The notes: generated by a model not told the origin, from the sequence alone. A stretch of 64,000 nucleotides of DNA from Pseudomonadota bacterium (GCA_021845805.1 JAJZVD010000004.1:44725-108724), one strand, 5' to 3'; positions 8,302 through 17,743 are shown, counted from the first letter of the stretch. Made by a program: numbers and translations.

Positions 8302-9897
8302 GTGTTCACACGGTTGGGGCAGGACATCCGCAGGGCATTCGTCGCTGCAGGTTTCGTGGCAGTCTTCATCATCGCGCCCGTGCTGGCGATGGCCGCGCCC
8401 TATGCGGCGCTGGTCATGGACGAACGCGACGGCCGGGTGATCTATGCCGATAACGCCGATGCGCGGCTGCACCCGGCGTCGCTGACGAAGATGCTGACGC
8501 TCTACATCACCTTCGACGCCATCCGGCGCGGCGAGATCACGCTGGACACGCCGATCAAGGTGACAGCGCATGCGGCCGGGCAGGCACCGTCGCGGCTGGG
8601 TCTGCGGGCCGGGCAGGTGATCGCGCTGCGCTACCTGATCCGTGCGGCGGCGATCAAGTCGGCGAACGATGCAGCGGCGGCCATCGGCGATGCACTCGGC
8701 GGCTCCGAGGCCGGGTTTGCCGATCGGATGAACAAGACCGCCAAGGCGCTGGGGCTGACCAATTCCACCTTCCGCAATGCCAACGGGCTGACTGCGGCGG
8801 GCCACCTGTCGACCGCGCGCGACATGGCGATCCTGGCGCGGCACCTCTATTACGACTTCCCCGAATACTACAACATCTTCTCGCGCCGGGAATCCGATGC
8901 GGGGATCGCGACCGTCTACAGCACCAACCGCAAGTTCCTGGAAGAGTATCCGGGTGCCGACGGGCTGAAGACCGGGTTCACCGTGCCCTCGGGCTTCAAC
9001 CTGGTGGCCACGGCGCAGCGCGGCAACAAGCGGCTGATCGGGGTAATCTTCGGCGCCACCTCGACGCCCGCGCGCAACAAGCAGATGGCGCAACTGCTGG
9101 ACATGGGCTTTGCCAAGGTCGCCGAGGATGTGCCGGTGCGCAAGCCGCCGCTGCCCGACCTGAGCGGGATCGCGGGTGGCAAGGCCGCCCCGGCACCGGG
9201 CCCCGCCGCGGGCGATCTGGTCGCCGACGCGACCGATGGCAACCCGAACGGCACGCCGACGACCGGCAAGACGGTGCGGGTCAGCACCGCAGTCGCCACC
9301 AGCCTGACCCCGCGACCGCGCCCCGAGAGCCTGGACGCAGGCGCGACCGCCGTGGCGGCCGTGGTGCCCGAGGCGCGCCCGGCCACGCTGGCCCAGGGCG
9401 ACACCTCGGACGTGGCCGACACGCCCCCCGCGCCGCGCCCGGCAGAGGGCACCCAGACCGCCGCAGCCGCGACCGCGGCCGCGGCCGAGGCGGACGGCAC
9501 GCTGACCAATGTGGCCACCGCCTCGGCGACCGAGGTCGCGCCCACCCCCCTGCCGCCTGCCAAGCCGAAACCCGAAATCGTCTTTGCCTCGGTCGCGCCC
9601 GCGGGCGAGGCCGCGCCGCCGCCGCAGGCGCCCGAGATTGTCAGCCGCTATTCGACCTCGGGCTCGCGCGACTGGGCGATCACGCTTGGCCGCTATCCCA
9701 GCCGCGACGCCGCCGACAAGGCGCTGCTGCGGGTGGCGCTGGCCGAGCCGACGACGCTGGACGAGACGCTGCGCAAGATCGTGCCGCGGCCATCGGGTTT
9801 CGATGCGACCTTCGTGGGCCTGACGCAGGATCAGGCGGATTTCGCCTGCCGCCGGATCGCCGCCCGCGGGCTGACCTGTTTCACCCTGTCGCCCTGA
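8302..9897 (+). CDS. D-alanyl-D-alanine carboxypeptidase with C-terminal SPOR domain
   Basis: A penicillin-binding protein of the S11 (DacA/DacF) family that trims terminal D-Ala from peptidoglycan stem peptides in the periplasm. With the GTG at 8302 the protein is 531 residues with a signal peptide ending in ALAMAAP. The three active-site motifs are SLTK (S60-K63), SAN (120-122) and KTG (223-225). Residues about 290-440 are an Ala/Pro/Thr/Glu-rich linker; the last 75 residues (DWAITLGRYPSRDAADKALL and following) are a SPOR domain, which binds denuded glycan and targets proteins to the septum. The start is chosen because the frame upstream, although open to 8176, encodes no signal peptide. 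Likely a division-site enzyme. Confidence 0.93.
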   Translation: MFTRLGQDIRRAFVAAGFVAVFIIAPVLAMAAPYAALVMDERDGRVIYADNADARLHPASLTKMLTLYITFDAIRRGEITLDTPIKVTAHAAGQAPSRLGLRAGQVIALRYLIRAAAIKSANDAAAAIGDALGGSEAGFADRMNKTAKALGLTNSTFRNANGLTAAGHLSTARDMAILARHLYYDFPEYYNIFSRRESDAGIATVYSTNRKFLEEYPGADGLKTGFTVPSGFNLVATAQRGNKRLIGVIFGATSTPARNKQMAQLLDMGFAKVAEDVPVRKPPLPDLSGIAGGKAAPAPGPAAGDLVADATDGNPNGTPTTGKTVRVSTAVATSLTPRPRPESLDAGATAVAAVVPEARPATLAQGDTSDVADTPPAPRPAEGTQTAAAATAAAAEADGTLTNVATASATEVAPTPLPPAKPKPEIVFASVAPAGEAAPPPQAPEIVSRYSTSGSRDWAITLGRYPSRDAADKALLRVALAEPTTLDETLRKIVPRPSGFDATFVGLTQDQADFACRRIAARGLTCFTLSP

Positions 9898-9955
9898 CGA
9901 TCCCCGCTTGCGCTCCGGGTCCGGTGCGGGCACCAAGCCGCAAACGGAGGATCGC

Positions 9956-10654
9956 ATGACCGACTACGCCCTGCCCCTGCCCCCGCAGCCCAGCGTCGCC
10001 ATCGCAGGCAGCGCCGCCCGCTTTCCGGTGCGCCGCATCTTCTGCGTCGGCCGCAACTATGCCGAACACGCGCGCGAGATGGGCAACGACCCGACGAAAG
10101 AACCGCCGTTCTTCTTCACCAAGCCCGCCGATGCGCTGGTGGAAGACGGGGCAACGATCGCCTACCCCCCCGCCACGCGCGACCTGCACCACGAGGCGGA
10201 ACTGGTGATCGCCATCGGCACCGGCGGGGCGGACATTCCCGAGGATCGGGCGCTGTCGCATGTCTGGGGCTATGCGCCCGGCAACGACCTGACCCGGCGC
10301 GACCTGCAGGCCGAGGCGAAGGCCGCGCGGCGCCCGTGGGACATGGCGAAGGCCTTCGACGCCTCGGCGGTCTGCGGCGCGATCGTGCCGGTGGCGCGCT
10401 GCGGCCACCCGGCGCGCGCCACGATCCGCTGCACGGTGAACGGTGCGCTGCGGCAAGAGGCCGACATCGCCGACATGATCTGGCCGGTGGCCGGCATCAT
10501 CGCCCATCTGTCGCGGCTGGTCACGCTGGCGCCGGGCGACCTGATCTATACCGGCACCCCTGCCGGGGTCGGCGCCATCGCGCCAGGCGAAAGCTGCGTG
10601 GTCGAGATCGCGGGGCTGGGCCGGGCGGGCGTGACGGTCACCGCGACGGGCTGA
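9956..10654 (+). CDS. Fumarylacetoacetate hydrolase family protein
   Basis: A 232-residue enzyme of the FAA hydrolase superfamily, which cleaves C-C bonds of acylpyruvates or fumarylpyruvate with a divalent metal. Family stretches include IFCVGRNYAEHAREMG, PPFFFTKPADAL, HHEAELVIAIG (Glu metal ligands), GYAPGNDLTRRDLQ and GDLIYTGTPAGVG. The ATG at 9956 has a good ribosome site (CGGAGG, 10 nt upstream); the earlier in-frame start lacks one. The closest described enzymes are the short bacterial acylpyruvase/fumarylpyruvate hydrolase group. It follows the carboxypeptidase by 58 nt and its neighbour on the right converges on it. Exact substrate unknown. Confidence 0.9.
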   Translation: MTDYALPLPPQPSVAIAGSAARFPVRRIFCVGRNYAEHAREMGNDPTKEPPFFFTKPADALVEDGATIAYPPATRDLHHEAELVIAIGTGGADIPEDRALSHVWGYAPGNDLTRRDLQAEAKAARRPWDMAKAFDASAVCGAIVPVARCGHPARATIRCTVNGALRQEADIADMIWPVAGIIAHLSRLVTLAPGDLIYTGTPAGVGAIAPGESCVVEIAGLGRAGVTVTATG

Positions 10655-10674
10655 GGGAACGGGCCGGGCGGCGA

Positions 10675-11229
10675 TCAGCCGCCCGCCATCATCGCGGTCA
10701 GGATCGCCTTGGCGCTGTCGCTGTTCCAGTCGGCCTCGCCGATCAGGCGCGCCACCTCCTTGCCCTCGGGGTTCAGGATCAGCGTGACGGGCAGCCCCAT
10801 GACGCCGATGGCGCGGGCCAGTTGCGCATCGGGGTCCATCCGCACCGGCAGATGGGTCACGCCCTGGTCGGCGAAGAACTTCTGCACACCGGCCACCGAA
10901 TTGCGCAGCGTCGCCACCGGCACCACGGCCAGCTTGTCGCCCATCTCGGCCTGAAGCCGGTCGAGCGTGGGCATCTCCTTGCGGCAGGGCGCGCACCAGG
11001 TGGCCCAGAAGTTCAGCACCACATACTTGCCCGCATAGTCTGACAGGTGATGGGCCGCGCCGGTCTCGTCGGTGATCGGCAGGTCGGGCACCGCCGCAGC
11101 GGGCACTGTGAAGGACATCTTCTCCATGTCGCCCTTGGCCAGCGCGCGCAGCGCCCCGGGATCGGCGACGGCGGCATTTGCACCAAGCGCAAGGGCCGCG
11201 TAGAAGACGGCGCAAACAAGACGACGCAT
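10675..11229 (-). CDS. TlpA-like periplasmic thiol:disulfide protein
   Basis: A 184-residue thioredoxin-fold protein with a signal peptide ([19 protein letters not shown]) and active site WCAPC at residues 78-82 within [29 protein letters not shown] carries the cis-Pro of the fold. This is the TlpA/ResA/CcmG type that reduces periplasmic disulfides, commonly in cytochrome maturation. The frame is open to 11613 but the ATG at 11229 begins the signal peptide. It is divergent from argH with 22 nt between the start codons, so their promoters must overlap or lie inside the coding regions. TlpA beside argH/lysA is an arrangement I recall from related genomes. Confidence 0.92.
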   Translation of the reverse strand: MRRLVCAVFYAALALGANAAVADPGALRALAKGDMEKMSFTVPAAAVPDLPITDETGAAHHLSDYAGKYVVLNFWATWCAPCRKEMPTLDRLQAEMGDKLAVVPVATLRNSVAGVQKFFADQGVTHLPVRMDPDAQLARAIGVMGLPVTLILNPEGKEVARLIGEADWNSDSAKAILTAMMAGG

Positions 11230-11251
11230 TTCCCCTCCGAAAGGCCCGACG

Positions 11252-12661
11252 ATGACCGACAAGCCCGAAAGCGAGACCAAGGCCGCGAACGCGATGTGGG
11301 GCGGGCGCTTTGCCGCGGGGCCGGACGCGATCATGGAGGCGATCAACGCCTCGATCGGGTTTGACCAGCGGCTGCACGCCCAGGACATCGCGGGCTCGCG
11401 GGCCCATGCCGCGATGTTGGCGGCACAGGGTATCATTGCTTCTAGTGACGCCGAGGCGATCCGGAAAGGGCTTCTCACGGTGTTGTCAGAGATCGAGGCG
11501 GGCGGCTTTGCCTTCTCGACCGCGCTGGAAGACATCCACATGAACGTCGAGGCGCGGCTGAAAGAGGTGATCGGCGAGCCCGCGGGCCGCCTGCACACCG
11601 CCCGCAGCCGCAACGATCAGGTGGCAACCGACTTCCGGCTCTGGGTGCGCGAGCAGGCCGATGCCGCGGTCGCGGGGATCACCGCGCTGCAACGCGCGCT
11701 GCTGGCGCAGGCCGAGGCGGGCGCCGACTGGGTGATGCCGGGCTTCACCCATCTTCAGACCGCGCAGCCGGTGACCTGGGGCCACCACATGATGGCCTAT
11801 GTGGAAATGCTGGGCCGCGACGCGGGCCGGTTCCGCGATGCGCGGACGCGGATGAACGAATGCCCGCTGGGGGCTGCGGCACTGGCGGGAACCTCGTTCC
11901 CGATCGACCGGCATGCCACGGCCGCAGCGCTGGGGTTCGACCGGCCGATGGCCAATTCGCTCGATGCCGTGGCCGACCGCGATTTCGCGCTGGAATTCCT
12001 GTCGGCCGCCTCGATCTGCGCCATGCACCTGAGCCGGTTCGCCGAAGAACTGGTGATCTGGTCCTCGGCCCAGTTCCGGTTCGTCCGGCTCAGCGACCGG
12101 TTCTCGACCGGCTCGTCGATCATGCCGCAAAAGCGCAACCCCGACGCGGCCGAACTGCTGCGCGCCAAGATCGGCCGCATCCTGGGGGCGACGGTGGCGC
12201 TGTTCACCGTGATGAAGGGGCTGCCGCTGGCCTATTCGAAGGACATGCAGGAAGACAAGGAACAGGTCTTCGATGCCGCCGACAGCCTGATGCTGTCGCT
12301 GGCGGCGATGACCGGTATGGTGCAGGACATGACCGCCAACCGCGAGGTCCTGCGGGCAGCGGCATCTTCCGGCTTTTCCACCGCGACCGACCTGGCCGAC
12401 TGGCTGGTGCGCGCGCTTGGCCTGCCCTTCCGCGAGGCGCATCACGTCACCGGCAGCCTTGTGGCGCTGGCCGAGGGGAAGGGCTGCGATCTGCCCGAAC
12501 TGACGCTGGCCGAAATGCAGGCTGCCCATCCGGGCATCACCCAAGAGGTGTATTCGGTGCTGGGCGTCGACAATTCGGTGCGCAGTCGGCAAAGCTACGG
12601 CGGAACCGCCCCCGATCAGGTGCGCGCGCAGGTCGCGCGCTGGAAGGAGATGCTCGCATGA
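11252..12661 (+). CDS. argH: Argininosuccinate lyase
   Basis: Final step of arginine biosynthesis: splits argininosuccinate into arginine and fumarate. At 469 residues it is the family's usual length. The fumarase/aspartase superfamily signature [12 protein letters not shown], with the catalytic Ser loop, is intact, as are [16 protein letters not shown] and [16 protein letters not shown]. Its stop overlaps the start of the small lipoprotein gene (ATGA at 12658-12661), and lysA follows, so arginine and lysine biosynthesis genes share an operon here. Confidence 0.98.
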   Translation: MTDKPESETKAANAMWGGRFAAGPDAIMEAINASIGFDQRLHAQDIAGSRAHAAMLAAQGIIASSDAEAIRKGLLTVLSEIEAGGFAFSTALEDIHMNVEARLKEVIGEPAGRLHTARSRNDQVATDFRLWVREQADAAVAGITALQRALLAQAEAGADWVMPGFTHLQTAQPVTWGHHMMAYVEMLGRDAGRFRDARTRMNECPLGAAALAGTSFPIDRHATAAALGFDRPMANSLDAVADRDFALEFLSAASICAMHLSRFAEELVIWSSAQFRFVRLSDRFSTGSSIMPQKRNPDAAELLRAKIGRILGATVALFTVMKGLPLAYSKDMQEDKEQVFDAADSLMLSLAAMTGMVQDMTANREVLRAAASSGFSTATDLADWLVRALGLPFREAHHVTGSLVALAEGKGCDLPELTLAEMQAAHPGITQEVYSVLGVDNSVRSRQSYGGTAPDQVRAQVARWKEMLA

Positions 12662-12801
12662 AACCGGCGTTGATCCTGATCCTGCTGGCGCTGGCCGGCT
12701 GCGGCGTCGATGGCCCGCCCACCGCGCCGAACGGCACCAGCCCCAGCGCGAAGGTTTCCATCTCTGGCACGGCGCAGGTCGGCGTCGCGGGCAAGCTCTA
12801 G
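12658..12801 (+). CDS. Small lipoprotein, LptM-like (YifL-type)
   Basis: A 47-residue protein: lipoprotein signal peptide with lipobox ALAGC (Cys15), then a short tail beginning [11 protein letters not shown]. This is the pattern of the LptM/YifL family, tiny outer-membrane lipoproteins that in E. coli assist LptD maturation. The family is typically encoded just upstream of lysA/dapF, and here the gene sits between argH (4-nt ATGA overlap) and lysA (7 nt to its start). Too short for most ORF screens. LptM assignment rests on size, lipobox and synteny rather than sequence identity. Confidence 0.72.
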   Translation: MKPALILILLALAGCGVDGPPTAPNGTSPSAKVSISGTAQVGVAGKL

Positions 12802-12808
12802 GAACACC

Positions 12809-14074
12809 ATGGACCATTTCCTTTACCGCAACGGCGTGCTGCATGCCGAAGACGTGCCGGTGGCCGAGATCGCGGCGCAGGTCGGCACCCCGGTCTACAT
12901 CTATTCCGCCGCCACCCTGACCCGGCATTTCCGCCTGTTCCAGGAGGCGCTGAGCCCGCTGCCCCATCTGGTCTGCTTTGCCATCAAGTCGCTGTCGAAC
13001 GTCGCGGTGCTGAAGCTGCTGGGCGATCTGGGCGCGGGCATGGACGTGGTGTCGATCGGCGAATACCTGCGCGCCAAGGCCGCGGGCGTGCCGGGCGAAC
13101 GGATCGTCTTTTCCGGCGTCGGCAAGACGCGCGCGGAAATGCGGGCGGCGCTGGAAGGCGGCATCCGGCAGTTCAACGTGGAAAGCGAGCCCGAGCTCAT
13201 GGCGCTGTCCGAGGTGGCGACAAGCCTCGGGAAGGTGGCGCCGATCACCGTGCGGGTGAACCCCGACGTGGACGCCAGGACCCACGCCAAGATCGCCACG
13301 GGCAAGAAGGAAAACAAGTTCGGCATCCCGATTTCCCGCGCGTCCGAGGTCTATGCGCTGGCCGCCCGCCTGCCGGGGATCGAGGTGGTGGGCATCGACG
13401 TGCATATCGGCAGCCAGCTGGCCGAACTGGCCCCGTTCGAGGCGGCCTTCGGCAAGGTGGCCGAGCTGACGCAGCGCCTGCGCGCCGAAGGGCACGACAT
13501 CCGCCGCCTGGATCTGGGCGGCGGTCTGGGCATTCCCTACACCCGCGGCAACGAGGCGCCGCCCCTGCCCATGCATTATGGCGAGATCATCAAGCGCAGC
13601 GTCGGCCACCTTGGCTGCGAGATCGAGATCGAGCCGGGGCGGCTGATCTCGGGCAATGCCGGGCTGCTGGTGACCGAGGTAATCTATGTGAAATCCGGTG
13701 AAGACCGCGATTTCCTGATCGTGGACGCGGCAATGAACGATCTTGTGCGCCCGTCGATGTATGACGCGCATCACGACATCGTGCCGGTGGTGGAACCCGC
13801 CGCCGGGGTGGATCAGCACCCCTATGACGTGGTGGGCCCGATCTGCGAGACGGGCGACACCTTCGCCCGCGCCCGCGCGCTGCCCCCGCTTGCGGCGGGT
13901 GACCTGATCGCCTTCCGCTCGGCCGGGGCGTATGGGGCGGTGATGGCGTCGGAATACAATTCCCGCCCGCTGGTGCCCGAGGTTCTGGTGAAAGGCGAAC
14001 ACTTCGCTGTCATTCGGTCGCGTCCGTCCTATATCGAAATCGTGAACCGCGATAGCATTCCGGAATGGCTCTGA
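12809..14074 (+). CDS. lysA: Diaminopimelate decarboxylase
   Basis: PLP enzyme that makes L-lysine from meso-diaminopimelate, the last step of the pathway and a branch point from peptidoglycan precursor synthesis. The 421-residue protein shows the PLP lysine in CFAIKSLSN (Lys60), HIGSQ, GGGLGIPY (phosphate loop), EPGR and the catalytic CETGDTF. The ATG at 12809 gives the normal N-terminus; the frame extends further back through the lipoprotein gene in another phase. It follows the LptM-like gene by 7 nt, and the DUF4175 protein begins 34 nt downstream. Confidence 0.98.
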   Translation: MDHFLYRNGVLHAEDVPVAEIAAQVGTPVYIYSAATLTRHFRLFQEALSPLPHLVCFAIKSLSNVAVLKLLGDLGAGMDVVSIGEYLRAKAAGVPGERIVFSGVGKTRAEMRAALEGGIRQFNVESEPELMALSEVATSLGKVAPITVRVNPDVDARTHAKIATGKKENKFGIPISRASEVYALAARLPGIEVVGIDVHIGSQLAELAPFEAAFGKVAELTQRLRAEGHDIRRLDLGGGLGIPYTRGNEAPPLPMHYGEIIKRSVGHLGCEIEIEPGRLISGNAGLLVTEVIYVKSGEDRDFLIVDAAMNDLVRPSMYDAHHDIVPVVEPAAGVDQHPYDVVGPICETGDTFARARALPPLAAGDLIAFRSAGAYGAVMASEYNSRPLVPEVLVKGEHFAVIRSRPSYIEIVNRDSIPEWL

Positions 14075-14108
14075 GCCGCTTCCGGCGCGGACGGGCGGGA
14101 AAGGACGC

Positions 14109-16688
14109 ATGCGCGAGGACACCCAGACCCCCGATCCGGCCCTGCACCGGATCCGATGGCCGCTCCGGCTGACCCGGCTTGGCCTTCTGGCCGAACGGCT
14201 GGTGCAGTCGTTCTGGCCGGTCTGGACCGTTGCGCTGCTGCTGATGGCCGGGCTCGCCTTCGGGCTGGTCGACGAATTGCCGGTGGAAATCGCCTGGGCC
14301 GTGCTGATGTTCGGGCTGGGCACCATCGTCTGGGGGCTGGTCTCGGGGCTGCGGGGCTTTCGCTGGCCGGGGGCGGCCGATGCGGTGGCGCGGCTGGACG
14401 CATCGCTGCCCGGGCGGCCGCTGGCGGCACTGGCCGATACCCAGGCCGTGGGCGCCGACGACCCCGCCTCGGCCGAGGTCTGGCAGGCCCACCGCGACCG
14501 GATGGCCGCCCGCGCTGCCACGGCCAAGGCGGTCGAGCCCGACCTGAAGCTTGCCCGGCGCGATCCCTACGCGCTGCGCTACGTCGCGCTGCTGGCCTTC
14601 GTTCTGGCGGTGCTGTTCGGCTCGGCCTGGCGGCTGACGGTGGCAGGCCCCCTGCCCCCGCCGGGGCAGGCGGTGTCGGCGGGGCCGACCTGGGAAGGCT
14701 GGATCCAGCCGCCGCCCTATACCGGCAAGCCCTCGCTTTACCTCAACGACGTCGCGAAGCCCGATTTCAGCGCGCCGGTCGGCAGCAAGGTCACGCTGCG
14801 GCTTTACGGCAGCGTGGGCACCCTGACGGTGGGCGAAACCGTCTCGGGGCGGACCGGGGTGGTCGACAGCGCCGCGACGCCCGAGCAGACCTTTCCGCTG
14901 ACCCGTTCGGGCAAGATCACGATCAACGGTCCCGGCGGGCGCAGCTGGCAGGTGACGGCGGTCGCCGACCAGCCGCCCAAGGTGACGATCCTGAGCAAGC
15001 CCGACCGCAAGGCCAGCGGCGAGATGCAGCTTTCCTTCCGCGCCAGCGACGACTACGGCGTGGTGAAGGGCACCGCGACCATCGCGTTGAACCTGTCGGC
15101 GGTGGATCGCCGCTATGGCCTTGCCGTGCCACCCGAAGCGCGGGCGCCAATCGTGCTGGACCTGCCGATGCCGCTGAACGGGCAGCGCAAGGATTTCTCG
15201 GAGGTTCTGGTCGAAGACCTGTCGAAATCCGCCTGGGCCAACCTTCCGGTGACGATCACCCTGACGGTGCAGGATGCGGCCGGGCAGTCCGGCAGTTCGG
15301 CAGTGATGGAGACCGACCTGCCCGGCCGCCGCTTCTTCGACCCGCTGGCCGCGGCGGTGATCGAGATGCGGCGCGACCTGCTGTGGTCGATGGCCAATGC
15401 GCGTCGAACCGACGAGATCCTGCGCGCCATCACCTACAAGCCCGCAGGTTTCATCAAGAACCAGAAGGCCTACCTGCTGCTGCGGGTGGCGATGCGGCGG
15501 CTGGAGGCGGGGATCGACACCGGCCTGACCCCCGCGATCCGCGACGAGGTGGCCGAGGCCCTGTGGCAGGTGGCGGTCCAATTCGAGGATGGCACGCTGT
15601 CGGATGCGCTCGACCGGTTGCGCCAGGCGCAGGAAAGGCTGTCAGAGGCGATCCGCCGCGGCGCCAGCAAGGACGAGATCGCGAAGCTGATGCAGGACAT
15701 GAACAAGGCCCTGCACGACTATGTGGCCAAGCTTGCCCAGGAACAGCAGGGCAAGGACCAGCAGACCTCGCAGGCGCAGCCGGGGATGACCATCAACGGC
15801 GACCAGATGCAGCAATTGCTGGACCGGTTGCAGCAACTGATGGAACAGGGCCGGATGGCCGAGGCGCAGCAGTTGCTGGACCGGTTGCAGCAGTTGACGC
15901 AGAACATGCAGGTGGCACAGGGCAAGGACGGCATGCAGGTGCCCGGCGGGCAATCCATGCAGGGCCTGCAGGACACCCTGCGCCAGCAGCAGAACCTGTC
16001 GGACAAGACCTTTCAGGACCTGCAGAACCAGTTCAACCAACCCGGCCAGCAGGGGCAACAGGGCCAGGACGGCCAGCAGGGGCAGGATGGGCAGCAGGGC
16101 CAGAACGGTCAGGGCGGCGGCGCTCAGCCGGGTCAGGGCGGGCAGCAGGGCGGCGTGGGGCAGGATGGCAACGGCCAGGGCGGCCAGGGGCTTGCCGACC
16201 GCCAGCAGGCGCTGCGCGACCAGTTGAACCGGCAGATGCAGGGCAACCTGCCCGGCGCCGGAACCGATCAGGGCAATGCCGCGCGCGATGCGCTGGGCCG
16301 CGCCGGACAGGCGATGGACCAGGCCGAACAGGCGCTGCGCGACGGCGACAACGCGGGCGCGCTGGACAAGCAGGCGCAGGCGATGGATGCGCTGCGCGAG
16401 GGGCTGCACGCGCTGGATCAGGCGATGAACAAGGGGCAGCCCGGCAGCCAGGGGCAACCCGGCCAATCCGATACCGCCTCGGCCTCGGGCCCGCGCGGGC
16501 AAAGCGACCCGCTGGGCCGCCAGGTAGGCCAGACCGGCGCATTGGGCACCGGGCAGGACATGTTGCAGGGCGAGGATGTCTACCGCCGGGCGCGCGAGAT
16601 CCTGGACGAACTGCGCAAGCGCTCTGGCGACCCGTCGCGCCCGGCGATCGAGCGCGACTACCTGAAACGCCTGTTGCAGCTGTTCTGA
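14109..16688 (+). CDS. TIGR02302/DUF4175 family membrane protein, Gln/Gly-rich tail
   Basis: An 859-residue protein of the alphaproteobacterial TIGR02302 (DUF4175) family. Two hydrophobic segments lie near residues 38-82 and a third near 157-176; most of the chain is then predicted periplasmic. The central part is folded, while about residues 555-780 are low complexity, dominated by Gln, Gly and Asp (16039-16192 codes repeated GQ/QDG units). A 20-bp exact direct repeat (15816-15835 and 15873-15892, 57 nt apart) encodes two copies of LLDRLQQL. Family function is unknown; an envelope or peptidoglycan-associated role is only a guess. It follows lysA, as often in this group. Confidence 0.9.
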   Translation: MREDTQTPDPALHRIRWPLRLTRLGLLAERLVQSFWPVWTVALLLMAGLAFGLVDELPVEIAWAVLMFGLGTIVWGLVSGLRGFRWPGAADAVARLDASLPGRPLAALADTQAVGADDPASAEVWQAHRDRMAARAATAKAVEPDLKLARRDPYALRYVALLAFVLAVLFGSAWRLTVAGPLPPPGQAVSAGPTWEGWIQPPPYTGKPSLYLNDVAKPDFSAPVGSKVTLRLYGSVGTLTVGETVSGRTGVVDSAATPEQTFPLTRSGKITINGPGGRSWQVTAVADQPPKVTILSKPDRKASGEMQLSFRASDDYGVVKGTATIALNLSAVDRRYGLAVPPEARAPIVLDLPMPLNGQRKDFSEVLVEDLSKSAWANLPVTITLTVQDAAGQSGSSAVMETDLPGRRFFDPLAAAVIEMRRDLLWSMANARRTDEILRAITYKPAGFIKNQKAYLLLRVAMRRLEAGIDTGLTPAIRDEVAEALWQVAVQFEDGTLSDALDRLRQAQERLSEAIRRGASKDEIAKLMQDMNKALHDYVAKLAQEQQGKDQQTSQAQPGMTINGDQMQQLLDRLQQLMEQGRMAEAQQLLDRLQQLTQNMQVAQGKDGMQVPGGQSMQGLQDTLRQQQNLSDKTFQDLQNQFNQPGQQGQQGQDGQQGQDGQQGQNGQGGGAQPGQGGQQGGVGQDGNGQGGQGLADRQQALRDQLNRQMQGNLPGAGTDQGNAARDALGRAGQAMDQAEQALRDGDNAGALDKQAQAMDALREGLHALDQAMNKGQPGSQGQPGQSDTASASGPRGQSDPLGRQVGQTGALGTGQDMLQGEDVYRRAREILDELRKRSGDPSRPAIERDYLKRLLQLF
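15816..15892 (+). repeat. 20-bp direct repeat within the DUF4175 gene
   Basis: TTGCTGGACCGGTTGCAGCA occurs at 15816-15835 and again at 15873-15892, spaced by 57 nt (19 codons), so both copies are in frame and encode the same LLDRLQQ heptad-like stretch. It looks like an internal coding duplication. Confidence 0.85.
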
Positions 16689-16694
16689 CTGGCC

Positions 16695-17570
16695 TCAGCC
16701 CGGCTGGTGCATCGAGGCGGTGGCCGCGGTCAGAAGCCGGTCCACCCAGACGCGATAGCCGTCGATGGCCCAGACCAGCGCATGCAGCGCCGGGGACAGT
16801 GCAGGCACCTTTTGCGCAAGCATGGGTGCCGAGGTGTAGACCGCCAGCACAAGGATCACCAGCAGCAGGGCCAGCGTGAAGCCGCGGCGGAACCCGCGCC
16901 GGGGCGCCACGGGGGCAGGTTCATCGTCGGCTTCGGGCGGCAGCGCCACCTTGGGGCCGCCCGTGGCGCGCAATGTGGAATTGATCTGTTCGATGTCCGG
17001 CAGCAGGTCGCGGCGGGTGGCGCGCGGCTGCGGATCCTCCGCACCGTCGTCGTCATCCTCGTCCACGGCGGCGGGCACCGGCGGCAGCGGCGCGCTGCGC
17101 GGCGGGACCGGACGCGGCGGCTGCAGGCCCAGATCGGGCTGTGTCTCGATCGCGCCGCGCTCGGCCTCGCGGGCACGACGCTCGCGCTCGGCTTCCTCGC
17201 GCAGCACGGCCTGAACGGTTTCGTCCAGCGGGCGGCGGCGCGGTTCCTGGGGCACCGGGGGGGCCGGGTCGGGTTCCGGCGCGGCGGCGACGGCCTGCGG
17301 TGCAGCCGGAGGATCGACCGGCGGGAAGGGCGCCGAGGGGCTGGAAACGGACGGTCTGCGAGCCGACGGGCTGGAGGCCGCGGCAGGCGCCACAGGTTCG
17401 GGGGCGTCGTCGAATGTCTCGGCCTCGTCCTCCAGCGCCTCTTCGACATGGGGGGGAAGCTGGAACCAGGCATGGCCGCAGTTCGAACATTGAACGTCGC
17501 GCCCCGTGTCCGGGATCGCGCGGTCATCGACCTCGTACTGGGCGTCACAATTCGGGCACGTCAGGCGCAT
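16695..17570 (-). CDS. MJ0042-type zinc-ribbon membrane protein
   Basis: A 291-residue protein. The N-terminus is a zinc ribbon of the MJ0042 type with CPNC (Cys5, Cys8) and CSNC (Cys28, Cys31). A long disordered acidic and Pro-rich region follows, then a single membrane helix near residues 238-260 (FTLALLLVILVLAVYTSA) and a short C-terminal periplasmic part. This domain order is common in alphaproteobacteria next to ftsE/ftsX; the function is unknown, with a division or envelope link suggested by context. It is divergent from ftsE, 173 nt apart, and its stop lies 7 nt from that of the DUF4175 gene. Confidence 0.87.
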   Translation of the reverse strand: MRLTCPNCDAQYEVDDRAIPDTGRDVQCSNCGHAWFQLPPHVEEALEDEAETFDDAPEPVAPAAASSPSARRPSVSSPSAPFPPVDPPAAPQAVAAAPEPDPAPPVPQEPRRRPLDETVQAVLREEAERERRAREAERGAIETQPDLGLQPPRPVPPRSAPLPPVPAAVDEDDDDGAEDPQPRATRRDLLPDIEQINSTLRATGGPKVALPPEADDEPAPVAPRRGFRRGFTLALLLVILVLAVYTSAPMLAQKVPALSPALHALVWAIDGYRVWVDRLLTAATASMHQPG

Positions 17571-17631
17571 CTCGTCCTCTCGCCGGGCAGGAGAAGCCCA
17601 TCATCGCCCGACACTCGTCATGTTGTAGCAA

Positions 17632-17648
17632 GGAGAGGCCATCTCTCC
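17632..17648. repeat. Inverted repeat in the zinc-ribbon/ftsE divergent region
   Basis: Perfect 6-bp arms (GGAGAG 17632-17637 and CTCTCC 17643-17648) around a 5-nt centre, about 95 nt before the ftsE start and 60 nt before the zinc-ribbon start. Its symmetry and position suit a repressor or activator site serving either gene, but no named motif is recognised. Confidence 0.4.
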
Positions 17649-17743
17649 AAGCGTTTGTATGGAAAGGCAGTACCGGCGACCTCGAAACGTTGCAACCCCC
17701 GCACGGCTGGGCGAAACTGCGCCAACAGGATTCGGGGTGCGCG

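Noticed and set aside
8233..9957. 574-residue minus-strand ORF antisense to the carboxypeptidase
   Set aside because: Mirror of the real gene; Arg/Gly-rich composition and no signature.
11486..14527. 1013-residue minus-strand ORF antisense to argH and lysA
   Set aside because: Antisense mirror of two well-supported genes; composition dominated by Arg, Gly, His and Gln with no domain.
14156..16879. 907-residue plus-strand ORF overlapping the DUF4175 gene in another frame
   Set aside because: It is a GC-bias shadow: Gly/Ala/Arg-rich with no recognisable domain, while the DUF4175 frame has membrane segments, motifs and family similarity.
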